Below, one piece after another: positions 44,118 through 54,409 of a DNA stretch of 64,000 nt. The notes under the pieces were generated by a model. That model was given only the letters and a program-made list of their open reading frames with translations, searched no databases and was not told where the DNA came from. This DNA comes from Arion vulgaris (Eukaryota > Mollusca > Gastropoda > Stylommatophora > Arionidae), in contig CM036760.1 of assembly GCA_020796225.1 (NCBI GenBank), forward strand, positions 5,560,001 to 5,624,000, given 5' to 3'. The translations under genes were made by a program, and so were the position numbers. Position 1 is the stretch's first letter, and every line of letters starts with the position of its first letter.

Positions 44118-44399
44118 TTAATTTAGGCTCTTTCTGGCATCATGTCACAGGGGAATTTCAATGATAGATTTTGAACAGAGAGAGAGAGTTAAAGGCAACT
44201 TTGTGCAGGATATATGGTTCCTTGGAAGAGCCCAGAATGAAAGCATACATTTCTAAGTCTGCACACTTTGTAGTCCCAAAACATGATTGAGAACGCTCAG
44301 TATGCCATTCTCTTTCCCTCTATCTAACTAAAGGGTCTAAAGACAAAGGATTTACTTCAGTGCTCTGGGGTTTTATGCCATATGACTCAGTCCCTCTCC

Positions 44400-44580
44400 G
44401 CAGAAATGGCACACCACATGCTAAAAGTATTGCACAAAGCACAAACTTTTTACCTCCTGCAACAATCCTAGCGTTATTTAAAAAAAATTATCTAATAAAC
44501 AGAATGCTGCAGTTTGGATTTGAACATACAACCTTCAGAACACAAGACAATGGCTTAACCACAGAGACACCAAAGTGAAG
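44400..44580 (-). mobile_element. tRNA-headed SINE fragment
   Basis: On the minus strand: GGTGTCTCTGTGGTTAAGCC (box A), then GGTTGTATGTTCAAATCC (box B). The body (GTTGCAGGAGGTAAAAAGTT) is related to 19905-19950. Confidence 0.55.
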
Positions 44581-44784
44581 ACACATGAACCCACTTTCTA
44601 ACTAAGAACCAGAGGTAAAGACCTTCTGGTGATATGAAGTTCCAAACTAAAATACCCTGAGAAATAGTCTGATGCCCATGACTCCAGCAAGTGGCAACTT
44701 GTTGGAAAAGTGACACAAAATTTATATATTTATTAAGTCAAGTTCATCCCATATTTTGCTTTCTGAAGATAATAATAATAATAA

Positions 44785-45110
44785 TGCCGTCCATCGAGGC
44801 AATAATGACAACAGTTTCAGATGTGTGTTGCTGCACCTCTCTGGTGTGTGCAGAGGTGATTGTAGAGTCCAATTCCCGAACACAATCCCCTACCACAGGT
44901 GAGATATACATGATTACGGTTAGACATGTGAGTGGTTTTTTTCTTTTGCACAGCTCGCTTTCTATGCGCTCTACGGCACACGATTCTCAGCTATGCAAGT
45001 TCCTCTTGAGTTTTTACAGTGCCACATTTGGCGATTTTGACCAAGGGATTCCCATAACGTTGTGTCGATATCAAAGCATTTTAGAGACACTTTTTGCTGA
45101 AGATACCAAT
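44785..45110 (-). mobile_element. LINE C-terminus with finger remnant
   Basis: The reverse complement aligns with 13040-13390: GGACTCTACAATCACCTCTG, and an upstream part encoding SLKCFDID-like sequence. The finger frame is broken. It sits 14 bp from a PLCG exon boundary. Confidence 0.7.
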
Positions 45111-45123
45111 CAATAAAACTAAC

Positions 45124-45270
45124 CTGTTAGATTTATATACTGTAGCATGAATGAAGAACCATAGAAGATAGTGATCCAATTTTCAGACTTTTCCTTGGCA
45201 AAGTCTTCACTGCTCCTAGCAACTCGTAACCTTGAGTCAGGAACAATCTCCTTAATTTGGCACAAGTCAA
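45124..45270 (-). CDS. PLCG: PLCG exon: N-terminal PH domain, middle
   Basis: A 147-bp exon with a TATTTTCAG acceptor and a GTTAGT donor encodes DLCQIKEIVPDSRLRV through to YGSSFMLQYINLT. It matches the vertebrate PLCG stretch DIREIKEIRPGK...FVILYGMEF, including the shared IKEI-P and I-YG motifs. The phase is one base out to the next exon, giving an Ala codon. The donor GTTAGT is slightly non-standard but usable. LINE remnants with a C-terminal finger lie just on the left (44785-45110), in the downstream intron. Confidence 0.92.
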
Positions 45271-45279
45271 CTGAAAATA

Positions 45280-46630
45280 TAATTGTATAATATATTTAAA
45301 ATGATGCAAGTTAAATTGAGAAAATAAGTAATGGGTAAACTGGCATTGGATACAGCAAAGAAAAACAGCTAACAAGTTAGGTTAAACATGAAAAGAATAA
45401 TGATGTTATGACAATAAAATTAGCACTTTCATTACCAATAACCAATTAATCGGCCTCTACAACATCAGCACTGATCACACATAGGGTCGAACTCATAATG
45501 CAATTTCTTTTGTTTCATACACTTGTCTCTCAATTTTTACAATAACCATTTATAGAAATATTAAATATAGGTTTTATTTCTTCCCATTCATAATAATCAG
45601 AAAATATGTAGGCACAAGACATTTGGCATTTATTGAGTCTTCCTTGACACGTCTAACTTTCATAATTTATTTACATGATGACTTCAAGTATTGATGCTGC
45701 AGTTATTGCTATCAATGGACAACCAGATATGTGTTTTACAGGTGAAAAATTGGACGATAGATAGCTGATAGTGATGTAGATTAAAACAAGCTTGAATACA
45801 GAGCCCTGCACCTGCTAAGGCTGTCCTACGGCAGCAAAATCGTTGAAAAGACAGTAAATCATAATGTGAAAGCAAATATTAGAACTGGGCAGTGAAGAAG
45901 ACAGTTATAGCAAAAATTCCCATTATCACCACTGGATCTAGACCAGGATACAGCCGTAAATGAAAACTGCATGGGTATAGAAGATGGTCAAGCAAGTACC
46001 AGTTTTGGTTTTGTGTTAGCTGCAGTTGCCCACAAGTGAATTTGGAAGATACAGCAATCCCCCTTGAACTTCTGACAATGTTCTTAGATGATGATGTTGT
46101 ACTTGGTCAACTTATGACAGATAACATCCATGAAAACCTCAATACTTTCTTGAAGGGCACCCATCAGTTGGTACAAGGTGTATACATTTGTTGCTGTGCT
46201 AACTGCTATCAGCAAGGATCCATGCCTTCAGTACACTAGAATACTAGACTCGACAGACAGGACACTACTTCTGCACAGACAGGACACTACTTACGCAGAC
46301 AGATACTACACTTAAGCAGTACCCATCAGCCACCTCGCTATACACAAACACTACTACACTTTCCTCTGCAGTCTCCTGCAGTGAAGTGTTGCAGGGAGGA
46401 GACAAGTTTAGTTTTCTTTCACTCACAAGCTATACAGATTAGGCTGAATTTGCTTAGTGCTACTTCAACTCCATCTAACCTGTTGTTATATTGGTTGCCC
46501 TCTTGTGCATTCTGATTTTCTCATAATCATGGTCAGATCACAGTAACATACATGGTATAGAAAGAGTTTAGTAAATCCTACACTGGTTAAAATCGAAAGC
46601 CAGGGGCTAGCTGCAGCATGTATATTCCTG
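45280..46630. other. Intron sequence, mostly unrecognised
   Basis: No exon or known repeat. A small direct repeat, GACAGGACACTACTTMYGCA, occurs twice at 46255-46310. The short plus ORF at 46036-46239 has no family resemblance. Confidence 0.5.
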
Positions 46631-46646
46631 TATATAGGAAGCATAG

Positions 46647-46900
46647 TTTTTCTTCTTCTTTGCGTTCGTTCTTTACGACCAATTTTAATCACTCTTTGTG
46701 ATATGTTTGATCTTTGTCAAGAACGTGTATACGTTGCACATTGGTTTGGTAGGCCCCTAACGGCATAGACTTCTACACGTTTAGGACATGTGCATCAGAT
46801 TTCAGCCAAACCTCCTTAGTCGCCTCTTACGACATGCGTGGCAGGTAACAGTGGTTCTATTCTTTACACCCCAAATTTGGGCCCGGTAACCACTCGGACG
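46647..46900 (-). mobile_element. SINE-A copy, 11-bp target duplication
   Basis: A 254-bp minus-strand copy bounded by AGGAAGCATAG at 46636-46646 and 46901-46911. One of the least diverged copies. Confidence 0.9.
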
Positions 46901-46984
46901 AGGAAGCATAGTAATACCAGATGGGGAAGCAGATGAGGATATCAGAAAAAAGATAAATAAGTAAGAACAAATTTGGAGATATAT

Positions 46985-47090
46985 TTAATTATTGGTTACT
47001 AAAACCACATTGCACTCTGGGCAGACCCATAGGAGCTCACTCAGTCTTTCCTTGCAGATATATCAGGATATGCAATGCTCCAATCTATCA
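46985..47090 (-). mobile_element. RNase H LINE 3' UTR fragment
   Basis: TTGGTTACTAAAACCACATT, then GCACTCTGGGCAGACCCATA, on the plus strand is the reverse complement of the conserved LINE 3' end. Confidence 0.6.
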
Positions 47091-47204
47091 GTATCAAAGC
47101 TTTACCATTCGGTAAGGTTACATCATCTGTGATCATCTGACTGATCATTCTTTCAGTTTGGTCCTTCATGACATGCCACACTTGATTGAAATGAAAATCG
47201 CGAT

Positions 47205-47700
47205 GACAATTGTGGCATATCCTTTACAGGACATAATCAACCACAGTAAACAAGTCATTGATTTTATAGGCAGCACTAACACATTCAGTAGTTTACCATT
47301 ACTTTCTGAACGGTGAGGTATATTTTTAACCGTTCATTACCACTGGACTCTCTGTTGGATGAGGACACTAAAATCGATGTTGAATCGATCAAGCGATTTA
47401 AGCAGTTTGGAATTACCCTTTGTTCAAGTCGAACTGGATGCCTGAGAGGCAGAGTGAGAGGTGTGTTTAATCAGCGAGCCACAGGAACCATCAGTATGCA
47501 TACTCTTCGATATCTGTTGGGGAGACTGAGCACCTATGGGTTTGCCGGAGTGCAATGACGTCAGTTTAGTAACCAATAACCAATACCACTGGAACAGATG
47601 CCCGCCTATGCTTTCCAAACTGCCGCTGCAGAGTTTGAACCAGGTACACTTGGGTTATGATCAAGCTCACTACCGCTTAAGCTACAGACGCTGCACTTGA
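47205..47700 (-). mobile_element. SINE-C copy split by a LINE
   Basis: 47205-47337 holds the SINE-C end and core (CATATCCTTTACAGGACAT, CCATTACTTTCTGAACGG). 47594-47700 holds its tRNA-like head (GAGTTTGAACCAGGTAC, ACTACCGCTTAAGCTAC), both on the minus strand. The gap between is the inserted LINE. Confidence 0.8.
47348..47583 (+). mobile_element. RNase H LINE 3' end, 10-bp target duplication
   Basis: A 236-bp 5'-truncated copy encodes DEDTKIDVESIKRFKQ, then HTLRYLLGRLSTYGFA, and ends GCAATGACGTCAGTTTAGTA. It is bounded by TACCACTGGA at 47338-47347 and 47584-47593. Confidence 0.9.
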
Positions 47701-48104
47701 TTATTGTGCTGTATTATTATTAGTATTCTTTAGTAGAAGGTGTCTTTGTGCACAATAACATGTATACAAGTTTTAGTTTTGGTGATAGCATGACAGGAAT
47801 GTAAATTTAAGAGAGACCCCCATCACATTGAGAATTACACATTAGTTTCGGCAACAATTTCAAATTTCACCCAACTAAAAAATACCAGATACCCATTTTC
47901 AGCTGAGTGGTTGCATAATCGATTCTACAAAGAAATGAATATAATCAACTGGTGCAAAAATCCAGATTGGTGAGCTAATCAGACAAAAATCACATAAATA
48001 ATTTAGCTTGCAAGAAAGAAAAATAAAACTTTCTTGATGACACCCAGCTAGTATGATATGTGGCTACATTTTGCAAGCAGGTTTTTATTTCTGACTTCAA
48101 TCAA

Positions 48105-48725
48105 TCAAGTGCCATGCCTGCTGGTGTAGGCGCTAATGTATCTCCACAACTCTCTCTCCTTGGTGCAGGTAATCAGTTCTGACATCGATCTTTTGTTGAA
48201 CCAAGATGTCAGACCATCCAACATCTTCTCTTTCTGTCTTCCACGATATCTCCTTCCCTGAATGTTACCTTTTGTCACGAAATGTTCGAAAACCTTTCTT
48301 TGCATTATATGCCAAAAAGAGCATTGATTGTCTGATTCTTATTCTTTTGATAAGGTTTCTTTGTGTGCTAGCCAGATTTAAAACCTCATCATTTGTTTTC
48401 TTCGCTGTCCCTGGAATTTTCAGCATTCTTCTGTAAAACCACATCTCTGTGGCTTCCAGTGTTCTTATTGATTGTTTGTTCATTGTCCATGATTTGCCGC
48501 CATACATAAATATTGGTTCAATATAGCACTGGAGTATTAGTCTTCGCAATGTCATTGGTAGTGAATTTACGCTTAGTGTGTTTTTCATTTTCATAAAAGT
48601 CACTTTTGCTTGAGTTATTCTGCTCATAATCTCCATTTTACATCTTCCATCTGATGTTAGGAATGTTCCCAGATACTTGAATCGATGGACTTGTTTCAAT
48701 GTTGTGTTATTTATTTTCATATGGC
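48105..48725 (-). mobile_element. LINE lineage B, reverse-transcriptase C-terminus
   Basis: A 151-codon open minus frame includes LKQVHRFKYLGTFLTS, LILQCYIEPIFMYGGK, SWTMNKQSIRTLEATE and MWFYRRMLKIPGTAKK. It is followed in another frame by KEKMLDGLTSWF. FKYLG and M-YG-SWT are the RTE/CR1-like C-terminal blocks. The 3' end lies at 48105. Related copies: 54025-54290 (+) and 56752-57145 (-). Confidence 0.85.
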
Positions 48726-48855
48726 ATTTCTGACTTAAGTTTATCTTTTGCTTTTTATTTTCTCTATTATTTTAATGTGATGCGGCAGATTTTTAAAAAA
48801 TCCTGTCATTATACCACTTTCAAATTACAACACTCAACATGGACACAGTACATAC

Positions 48856-49012
48856 TTGTGAGAAGAGGCTTGTATCCCTGACCTTGCACACATACTAATT
48901 CACCAAGTTCTGAACGCAGGCAAAGAGTTAATTTTTCAGACTTCCGTTTCAGGGAAGAGGAAGACAATGTTACTACTACTCCAGTCTCAAGCTCAGCAAT
49001 TGCTTTCTCTGC
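48856..49012 (-). CDS. PLCG: PLCG exon: N-terminal PH domain, strands 1-4
   Basis: A 157-bp exon with an AAAAATAG acceptor and a GTATGT donor encodes 52 codons plus one base. It includes AELETGVVVTL and LTLCLRSELGELVCVQG. This aligns without gaps to the start of the vertebrate PLCG PH domain (the region reading SLEVGTVMTLFYSKK). The final A plus TT of the next exon makes an Ile codon, so the frame continues. The PH domain contributes to membrane recruitment by phosphoinositides. The lysine-rich loop KRKSEK sits where the family has its basic beta1-beta2 loop. Confidence 0.9.
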
Positions 49013-49079
49013 CTATTTTTGAGGAAAAATAATGTTACTAATTGAGTGAAATGTGAATCATCTTGTGGTACATGCATGT

Positions 49080-49765
49080 GTAAACATAACACATAGGACA
49101 CAGCAGTATATGACAGTAATGTATGAGACAACAATCATCATCAAATAGCTTGTCCCGATCAGAACTTTGCTGCCCCAACAGTCCTCTCTCTCATAGGCCA
49201 GATGTCCTGCCTCTGTAGCCATCATGTTCAAACCATCAGTTACATCCTGAATCCATCTTATCCGTGGTCTTCCTCTTCTTCTCTTTGCCGGTATGCCTCC
49301 TTCCATGTTGGTCTTCTCCAGCCCTTCATGCCTTTTTTCTTCTCAATTTTCTCTTTCTTATTTGTAGTATCAGCTAGTTTTCTTTGATTTTGAGTTCTTT
49401 CTGTATAGATCTATTTGTTCTCTTTTCTGTCCATCATATATGGAGCACTCTTCTGTAACACTTATATTCAAAAGCAGATATATGTTTTCCACTGCCTTAT
49501 TAAATATCCATGCTTCACACCCATACGTTGAGACAACAATACATGCTTAAACATGTATGACACAGCAACATATGATACATTAATTCATGACACATAAAGT
49601 TATGACACAGCAATGTATGACATCACGTTATAACACAGCAATATATGACACAAAAATATACAACAGAGATGTATGACTATAATATATAGCAATATATGAC
49701 ACAGTAACATATGACACGACAATACATGGTAAAAATGTATCATACAGAAACATTTGATACAGCAA
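49080..49765. repeat. Degenerate short tandem array
   Basis: Repeated ACACAGCAATATATGACA-like units of about 20 bp lie at 49085-49135 and again at 49541-49765. The array is interrupted by the LINE at 49136-49528. Confidence 0.75.
49136..49528 (-). mobile_element. LINE lineage A copy, 12-bp target duplication
   Basis: A 393-bp 5'-truncated minus-strand copy encodes GGIPAKRRRGRPRIRW, IQDVTDGLNMMATEAG and HLAYERE. It is bounded by TGAGACAACAAT at 49124-49135 and 49529-49540. Same family as 17702-18345. Confidence 0.9.
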
Positions 49766-49767
49766 CC

Positions 49768-49905
49768 ATCATCAAGTAGCTTGTCCCTTTCAGAATTTGT
49801 CTTCATGACAGCAGTCCTGAAAAACTCTCTATTCAGTGCAAGTTGACCAGCATCAGCAGAAATCATTCTCAGATCGTCAATGACATCTTGTACCCACGTC
49901 TACTC
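49768..49905 (-). mobile_element. LINE 3' end related to lineage A
   Basis: The minus frame reads DVIDDLRMISADAGQL, then ALNREFF, and ends GACAAGCTACTTGATGATGG. The tail matches lineage A, but the coding part differs from it. Confidence 0.6.
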
Positions 49906-49994
49906 TCTCAGCGAGATCGTTCTTTTGGCCATGTTTATCATTCTAATTGTGATACATGCAGCCTTTGCCAAGAATGCAATTTTACATCACAACG

Positions 49995-50380
49995 TTCAGT
50001 ACCAATTGGAGCTCTAGTGCTTATCCTTCGGTGAAGTGTCCAATTTCAATCAGCGTATACTGGGTTCGCTCTCTGTTAGCCTTTTGCTGTCCCCAGCCAA
50101 ACCCACAAGGCAGCAGGCTGCTGTTTTCTTTTAGAGCAGCGACCCTTAGACGACCTGCCCTCCCGGGTTGATGAGCTGCATCTTCCCAGCTAACCCATCT
50201 TTTTATGGACAACTGGATTTGCTTTCCGTCCAGTTTTTTGTACGGTTTGCTCCACTAGCCTTTGATTGTCCCCAATCAAACTACCAGGCAGCAGTAGTTT
50301 CGTGCGAACGGAAACACACAATGGCTTCAACCTCTGCTGGGCTTTCCAGTTTTCTACACGTTTGGGTGGTCCTTTCGCGT
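49995..50380 (-). mobile_element. LINE 5' region
   Basis: Matches 37330-37680 and, in its left part, 26262-26483. Broken minus frames read TKLLLPGSLIGDNQRL and GRAGRLRVAALKENSS. Probable 5' UTR/ORF1 sequence of one LINE family. Confidence 0.5.
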
Positions 50381-50382
50381 CA

Positions 50383-50985
50383 CTGACGTCATTGCACTCC
50401 GGGCAGACCAATAGATGCTCAGTCTCCCCAACAGATATCGAAGAGTATGCATACTGATGGTTCCTGTGGCTCGCTGATTAAACACACCTCTCACTCTGCC
50501 TCTCAGGCATCCAGTTCGACTTGTACAATGGGTAACTCCAAACTGCCTAAATCGCTTGATCAATTCAACATCGATTTTAGTGTCCTCATCCAACAGACAG
50601 TCATGAAGAGACCGAAGAATATCCCCTTATCCATCATTAGTGTTCTTGTGTAGTGGATGTCTCTTATCCGCAGTAACCGCATATATGCCTTGGTTTGGGC
50701 GATTGCATAACGGGAGCGTAGTGACAGAAGGCCAAGCATATATCTCATCTTCACAATGGGGTATCTCTAGTGCAGCCCAGGACAATACGCATACCTTCAT
50801 TCTGAACCCGTTCGAGTCGTTCACAATGTGATCTTGATATCATAAGAATGCTGAGTCCGTAATCTACCACGGACATAACCAGTCGATCGAACAAAAGGAC
50901 AAGTAGTCTCTGCTCAAAGTGTGCGGCTACCATAACTTTGAGAGCCGCAAGACCACGCTTGCAACGTTGCAATCTGTAAAATTTA
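50383..50985 (-). mobile_element. RNase H LINE, two joined fragments
   Basis: 50383-50632 is the 3' end (DEDTKIDVELIKRFRQ, HTLRYLLGRLSIY). 50633-50985 encodes the post-palm region: RLVMSVVDYGLSILMI, CERLERVQNEGMRIVL and GCTRDTP. These are non-adjacent parts of the same lineage, so an internal deletion or rearrangement occurred. Confidence 0.75.
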
Positions 50986-51214
50986 ACAACAATTCCTTTT
51001 CTTAAACAGGATATAATGTGAAATAATCATAAACATGCCCAACTTATTGAGCACAGTGATGTACATATATATGCTGTTTTCTCGTGCTGTCATATATATG
51101 AGTCCTCTAGCCATATTTTATTTGCAATAATAAACATTTGCTACAGTTCGATAATCTCAGTTCTGCTTAATCTGTGGTTTCAGATCAACAGTCAAAGTAG
51201 GATTTTATACCTGA

Positions 51215-51300
51215 TCACAATGGCTCTCTGCTATATGGTACCGAGACATGGAGAACAACTAAGGGGAACACCAAAAAGTCTGTAGTGTGAACAGATCTCA
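51215..51300 (+). mobile_element. LINE fragment
   Basis: The plus strand reads NGSLLYGTETWRTTKG, then NTKKS, the L-YG-ETW block of an RTE/CR1-like protein. No ends are visible. Confidence 0.5.
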
Positions 51301-51836
51301 TACCTTTGGTAACTTTGAATAAACTACTACCTAATTGCATATCTGCTCTCCTTCGATCCCTACCAGCTTAGCCAGACTAAAGTGCAGCAGTCTGTTTCCA
51401 TGGCTACCATGAGGATGTGGAGTAGGATCTTGGTCAGTGCCAGCTCACTGACCCTGGCTCATCATCATCTCTTTATTTATTGCATGTGGTCAAAGTCTAA
51501 GAACTAAGATACTGACTACAGGATCTAAGCACAACAGCTGTGACTACATCTCTAAAGTATAAATGTATAATTATAACAAAATTGAAGTGACGAAAATCAT
51601 TTTCCAAAATTTAAAAAAGACAATTGCTTTAGAAATATCACAAAGTCATACTAGAGCTGTCCATAATATCCATAACACAAAGTGAACCTATCACAACTTA
51701 GAGCCTACTGCTGGCTCAGAACGAGATGTTCTTAACTCTTTCCAAGCAGAGTTATTTCCTCAATTTTTAAGCAGTTAATTCAAGGGAAGTTAAAAAACCC
51801 CAAAACCCAATCCCAGCTACTGTACAATAAATAAAC

Positions 51837-51909
<73 letters not shown>

Positions 51910-51912
51910 TAT
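51837..51912. repeat. AT dinucleotide microsatellite
   Basis: Near-perfect TA repeats over about 70 bp with one break at 51869. A likely unstable tract. Confidence 0.95.
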
Positions 51913-52028
51913 ATACTAATTGATTAAAGAAAACTGGACAACCCAATAGAATAACAAGGTTGAAAATGAGTATAAGTAAAACAGTAGAAGTAAAACTAGA
52001 AAGACTTCTTATAAGGAAGCAACTCTAT

Positions 52029-52088
52029 GGCGCAGTGTGCGGCTAATAGCGTGCAACAGACTTCCACCGTGGCGCAGTGTGCGGCTTA
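52029..52088. repeat. 18-bp direct repeat
   Basis: GGCGCAGTGTGCGGCTWA occurs at 52029-52046 and 52071-52088, offset by 42 bp, just downstream of the first coding exon of PLCG. Confidence 0.9.
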
Positions 52089-52193
52089 AAGCATGGAAAG
52101 AGTTAAGGAACTGGACACCTGTGATGATATATTGGTTGCTGGTATGTGGAAAAGTTCATAGTTAATAATTAGCTGAGGTCTAGAACAACTTAC

Positions 52194-52388
52194 TTGTGCT
52201 TCTTGTGTGTACGTTTGAGCATTTTCTTTTTTAGGAACTTCTGGGCGGCCTGGTTTTGAATTTTTGACTATGTACTCTCCCATGTTGTCATGAAGCCATA
52301 TAGATGCAAGTCTAAAAGATGACTTATAAGGTAATGTATCCACAGTGCACTTGTGCTGGTTTTTTCAAAAGAGGGTTCAAATCATCAT
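52194..52388 (-). CDS. PLCG: PLCG first coding exon (with 5' UTR part)
   Basis: This is the first recognisable coding exon of phospholipase C gamma. PLCG is the SH2-containing enzyme that hydrolyses PIP2 to IP3 and diacylglycerol downstream of tyrosine kinases. The chosen ATG is at 52283-52281; it has A at -3 and G at +4. It opens 30 codons, beginning MGEYIVKNSK and ending TYTQEAQ, followed by a GTAAGT donor. Phase 0 joins directly to the next exon, which starts AEKAIAELET. The leader is close in length to the human one. A TTTTTCTTTCAG acceptor ends at 52389, so 52284-52388 is probably 5' UTR. An in-frame TGA lies about 20 codons upstream of the ATG. The leader itself has no recognisable domain. 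The start and UTR extent are inferred; the exon's membership rests on phase and position. Confidence 0.7.
52377..52388 (-). promoter_or_regulatory. Upstream mini-ORF in the PLCG 5' UTR
   Basis: If the exon starts at 52388, its first bases are ATGATGATTTGA: a four-codon ORF of Met-Met-Ile-stop about 100 bp before the chosen start. Such a minimal ORF could lower initiation downstream. It depends on the inferred acceptor. Confidence 0.35.
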
Positions 52389-52574
52389 CTGAAAGAAAAA
52401 AATGTAGTTATGTTTCTCTGATGTCTAGTGTATAAAAACAATCTCAGTCTCGTTGTTTGCTTTGCTTGATTAAAGGCCTGTTGGTTTACACATCGCTGTT
52501 TATTTTTTTTGGGTACTTTGTAAAACTATATTACTTCCTTTTTACATGTTTCATCCGTACCTAATGTTCAGCTT

Positions 52575-52838
52575 GGGCTTGTGTATTGCTGAGGCCCGCA
52601 AGAGGAGCAAAGAATAGTAGCACTGCGATATACAAAGCGTGTCGTAAGAGGTGTCTAAGGTAGGGGCCTAGGGAATCTACCCTAATAAATAAAAAGTGTC
52701 ACAGAAATTGGATGTGCTGGCGTACTTGTAGTTGCATAACTGGTATAGGTGTATAATCGCTCTTAGACTCAGATCACATACAAATCACAAAAGTGCTTTA
52801 GCAAGGTCGATATGGATTGTTCAAGGAGAAGAAGTGTA
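52575..52838 (+). mobile_element. SINE-A2 copy
   Basis: Contains GTATTGCTGAGGCCCGCAAG, GTCGTAAGAGGTGTCTAAGG, AAATTGGATGTGCTGGCG and CAGATCACATACAAATCACA, then GAGAAGAAG. Same layout as 38415-38660. Confidence 0.8.
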
Positions 52839-53624
52839 ACTCTTGTCTTGCAAAGCAAACAGTACCCAATGAACAAATAAGACAGACAAAGGATTGAACA
52901 ATATAAAGTGATGATAATACTTGTCCAAACAGTCCCACACAGGAATTAGAAATGAACCTGGATATTCTTTCAAACAGTATTATTCAACTTGTGGTATTAA
53001 TAAGCTTGAGGGATGAGAATCCATCATGACTATTACAGAAAATATATTTTTACTATTTGTTGAAGTAGATTTTGAGTATTATTTTCTTTGGTGGCGAGTA
53101 TGACCGTTTCAACAATAAGTCTAAATTAATTTAGATACATCAGAGGTTTGGTCATTACAAAATAGGGGGCTGTCAGACCTGAAAAATCTTTGCTTTGCGT
53201 TAAAGATCACCCAGCACTGCAAAGAATGTTTAATCAGGAATGTCAAACAGTTAGTTGATGTTAAGTTTATTTGATTTCATTTTGTATTTTTGAAGAAAAA
53301 AGAAATTCACGACTGAATTAAGGGATAAATGTACAATAATATTGTATTTAATTACTTTCATGCAATACTGAGGTCTCCGCAGTACCACCATTCTCATGGT
53401 GATGACCCAATCATTAGCAAGTGAGCAAGGGTAACTATAAGCATGTATACCCTTTGAATCTGTTGAAAGAGATTTGAGCACTTTTGGGTCTGCCTGGATT
53501 GCAGTCACATAAGTCCTCTTAACTAAGTTCAAGGCAACATCTTCAAATTATGCTTATCTAGTAACTGATCATACAAATAAATCAGGGCACAAAAATTAGA
53601 ACAAATATTTTTGGAAGTAAGTAA

Positions 53625-53955
53625 GAAGAGTCCTTCGTATATCTTGGACAGAGAAGAAAACACATAGATCTATCCAAAAAGAACTAAAAATCAAAGAAAA
53701 CTGGCTGATGCTACAAATAAGAAAGAGAAAATTGAGAAAGAAAAAAAGGCATGAAGGGCTGGAGAAGATCATCATGGAAGGAGGCATACCGGTAAAGAGA
53801 AGAGGAAGACCATGGAAAAGATGGATTCAGGATGTAACTGATGGTTTGAACATGACGGCTGCGGAGGCGGGACATCTGGTCTATGAGAGAGAGAAATTCT
53901 GAAGGACTGTTGAGGTGGCAAAGTTCTGCTCAGGACAAGCTATTTGATGATATAC
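53625..53955 (+). mobile_element. LINE lineage A 3' fragment
   Basis: Plus frames read WTEKKTHRSIQKELKI, LQIRKRKLRK, IMEGGIPVKRRGRPWK and WIQDVTDGLNMTAAEA. An internal deletion removes the FGHM block. It ends GACAAGCTATTTGATGAT. Confidence 0.8.
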
Positions 53956-53956
53956 T

Positions 53957-54020
53957 TGTGTGTGTGTTTTTATATATATATATATATATATTGTGTGTGT
54001 GTGTGTGTGTGTGTGTATAT
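53957..54020. repeat. TA and GT microsatellite
   Basis: GTGTGTGTTTT, then a TA run, then a GT run, between two LINE fragments. Probably derived from the left LINE's tail. Confidence 0.9.
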
Positions 54021-54024
54021 CAGG

Positions 54025-54290
54025 CCTGCCCACAAAGAAACCTTATCAAAAGAATAATCAGACAATCAATGTTCTTCGGGCATATAATGTGAAGAGGAGA
54101 TTTAGAACATTTGGTGACAATGGGTAAGGTTCAGGGAAGGAAAGATCACGGAAGACAGAGGGAGAAGATGTTGGATGGTCTGACATTGTGGTTCGACAAA
54201 AGATCTATGTCAGAACGGATTAACTGCACTAAGGAGAGAGAGTTATGGAGAGGCAGGCAGGCTCTGCACTTGATTGATATAGTAGAATAC
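54025..54290 (+). mobile_element. LINE lineage B 3' fragment
   Basis: The plus strand reads ACPQRNLIKRI, then FGH, and EKMLDGLTLWFDKRSM, SERINCTKERELWRGR. It equals the C-terminal part of the 48105-48725 copy. Confidence 0.75.
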
Positions 54291-54409
54291 TTGAAAAAAA
54301 ACATTTTTCCACAGACACCTGTCTGTCCACGAGAGTGGACTTTGAAATAATTTTATTCATTGTCAAATTAGATCTAAATTTTACATTAACAATGCAGTTG
54401 CGGTTGGAA

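Noticed and set aside
46036..46239. A 67-codon plus-strand ORF in otherwise unique sequence.
   Set aside because: No family resemblance, no splice-site support, antisense within a PLCG intron.
49080..49765. CRISPR-like array of short repeats.
   Set aside because: Units are degenerate, there are no unique spacers of constant length, and the DNA is eukaryotic.
52086..52343. Longer N-terminal reading VDTLPYKSSFRLASIWL upstream of the chosen PLCG start.
   Set aside because: It has no ATG, resembles no known domain, and is closed upstream by a stop; the ATG at 52283 has a better context.
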